This document shows, in pieces, positions 62,845-64,000 of a stretch of DNA of 64,000 nucleotides; the first letter of the stretch is position 1, and each line of letters begins with the position of its first letter. The notes beneath the pieces were generated by a model, which worked only from the letters and a program-made list of their open reading frames with translations, made no database searches and was not told where the DNA came from. Source of the DNA: Microglena sp. YARC (taxonomy: Eukaryota; Chlorophyta; Chlorophyceae; Chlamydomonadales; Chlamydomonadaceae); the NCBI GenBank assembly GCA_022414725.1, contig CM039462.1, forward strand, positions 74,771,803 to 74,835,802, read 5' to 3'. The position numbers and the translations under genes were made by a program.

Positions 62845-63770
62845 TAGGCAGTTGGTGGTTTCCAGTGCAAGCAAACGTGCTGGACCCCTCAACCTCACGC
62901 CCCATAATAAGGCGTACTATTTATTTATTTATTGCCATAGACACTCGGTGGTTGGCACCAGTGCAAGTAACCGGGCTCCCTCAACCTCACGCCTCATAAT
63001 GAGGCGTACTATTTATGATTGTAATCAGTGTTTTTTATTTCAGATTTCTGTAGTCCAGGTTGAGTAACTGCTTGGGCTACTCAACCCTGATTTCAGGATA
63101 GTTGCGTAGCCATCGCATGACGGAGCGCAAAGCGCGGAACCTAGGGGGTCGGGGGGCAGCGCGTCCCGGTATCGGGGGGTCCGGGGGTGTAGCATTCTAC
63201 GGAATGGCGACGCGTCGTCGAAAAATGAAACACTGATTGTACTGCCATAGAAAATTTGTGGTTGGCCCTAGTGCAAGAAAACGGGCTGGCCCCCTTAACC
63301 CCACACCTCGTAATAAAGCAAACTATTTATTTATTGCCATAGACACTCGGTGGTTGGCCCCAGTGCAAGCAAACGGGCTGGCCCCCTCAACCTCACTCTT
63401 CGTAATAAAGCATACTATTTATATATTGATTGCTATAGACAGTTGGTGGTAGGCCCCAGTGCAAGCAAACGGGCTGGCCCCCTCAACCTCACGCCTCATA
63501 ATAAAGCATACTATTTATTGATTGATTGCCATAGACAGTTGGTGGTTGGCCCCAGTGCAAGCAAATGGGCTGGCCCCCTTAACCTCACGCCTCATGATAA
63601 GGCATATTATTAATTTATGTATTGCCATAGACAGTTTGTGGTTGGCCCCAGTGCAAGCAAATGGGCTGGCCCCCTCAACCTCACGCTTCGTAATAAAGCA
63701 TACTATTGATTTATGAATTGCCATAGACAGTTTGTGGTTGGCCCCAGTGTAAGCAAACCTCTTGGTGCTG
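62845..63770 (+). repeat. 96-bp tandem repeat array, host of a MITE
   Basis: At least eight units with GTTGGCCCCAGTGCAAGCAA, ACGGGCTGGCCCCCTCAACC and TCACGCCTCATAATAAGGC. In the second half the CAGTGC register is at 63361, 63458, 63553 and 63649, spacing 95-97 bp. A family 2 MITE interrupts it at 63026-63235. Short repeated open frames result from the period and TA-rich spacers. Confidence 0.9.
63026..63235. mobile_element. hAT-like MITE, family 2, copy C
   Basis: A 210-bp element begins CAGTGTTTTTTATTTC and ends GAAAAATGAAACACTG. Flanks ATTGTAAT (63018-63025) and ATTGTACT (63236-63243) match at 7 of 8. It is the best-preserved of the three family members and lies in the 96-bp tandem array. 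Confidence 0.85.
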
Positions 63771-64000
63771 GTACCGGTGCGATTGTTGGTGGGTCGGCAC
63801 CTCCCTCTGATCTAAGGGCGCCCACTCCCTTGTGACGGGTAGGAAAGGATTCGCCACATCACATATAATCAATCTCTTGTTAAAAAAAGCAACTGGGGGA
63901 TCTTCCTATTCATCCAAGTATCTGTTCAAAAAGGGTATCTTACCATGGACCCTACGTGGACCCTTATAGTTGTTAATCAATATGTATATATATATGTATA

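Overview
This window reads as nuclear DNA from a eukaryote with intron-rich genes and a very repeat-heavy genome. A green alga (chlorophyte) is the best guess. AP2-type DNA-binding modules, spliceosomal GT-AG introns, a clathrin-adaptor gene, tRNA-derived SINEs, P-element-like and DIRS-like transposons and many small terminal-inverted-repeat elements all fit. I cannot name the species. There are no operons, Shine-Dalgarno sites or prokaryotic gene spacing. Most long open frames come from CAC, CT, GT and G/C low-complexity tracts and are not genes.

Layout. 1-8.6 kb holds stacked satellites and minisatellites (32-, 208-, 111-, 61- and 74-bp units and a long CAC-rich block) interrupted by hAT-like MITEs. 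8.6-12.0 kb shows no gene. 12.6-35.2 kb carries a plus-strand chain of AP2-domain exons, in which a five-exon cassette (called a-b-c-d-e here) recurs about every 7.7 kb. A terminal exon at 34.38-35.17 kb encodes a basic patch, acidic stretches and a Pro/Gln-rich tail. Splice phases agree at almost every junction, so this may be one long multi-AP2 gene or a tandem gene array, partly decayed. 38.9-42.6 kb is a decayed P-element/THAP9-like transposase on the minus strand. 43.4-43.9 kb has the first two exons of another minus-strand gene.

46.30-49.04 kb is a complete four-exon gene for the AP-2 clathrin adaptor small (sigma) subunit, the best-supported gene here. 52.6-54.4 kb is an unassigned gene with a possible split F-box. 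56.56-58.62 kb contains exons of an unrecognised membrane protein; its last recognised exon is preceded by two truncated copies fused to CAC microsatellites. 60.6-61.86 kb is a DIRS-like retrotransposon fragment split first by a hAT-like MITE and then by a SINE. Both insertions have target-site duplications, and removing them is frame-consistent. 62.0-63.8 kb holds a palindrome, two further MITEs and a 96-bp tandem repeat.

The genes do not form a pathway. The main biology visible is (i) modular expansion of a putative AP2 transcription factor together with its splice sites, (ii) an endocytic adaptor gene, and (iii) layered transposon insertions datable from their target-site duplications.
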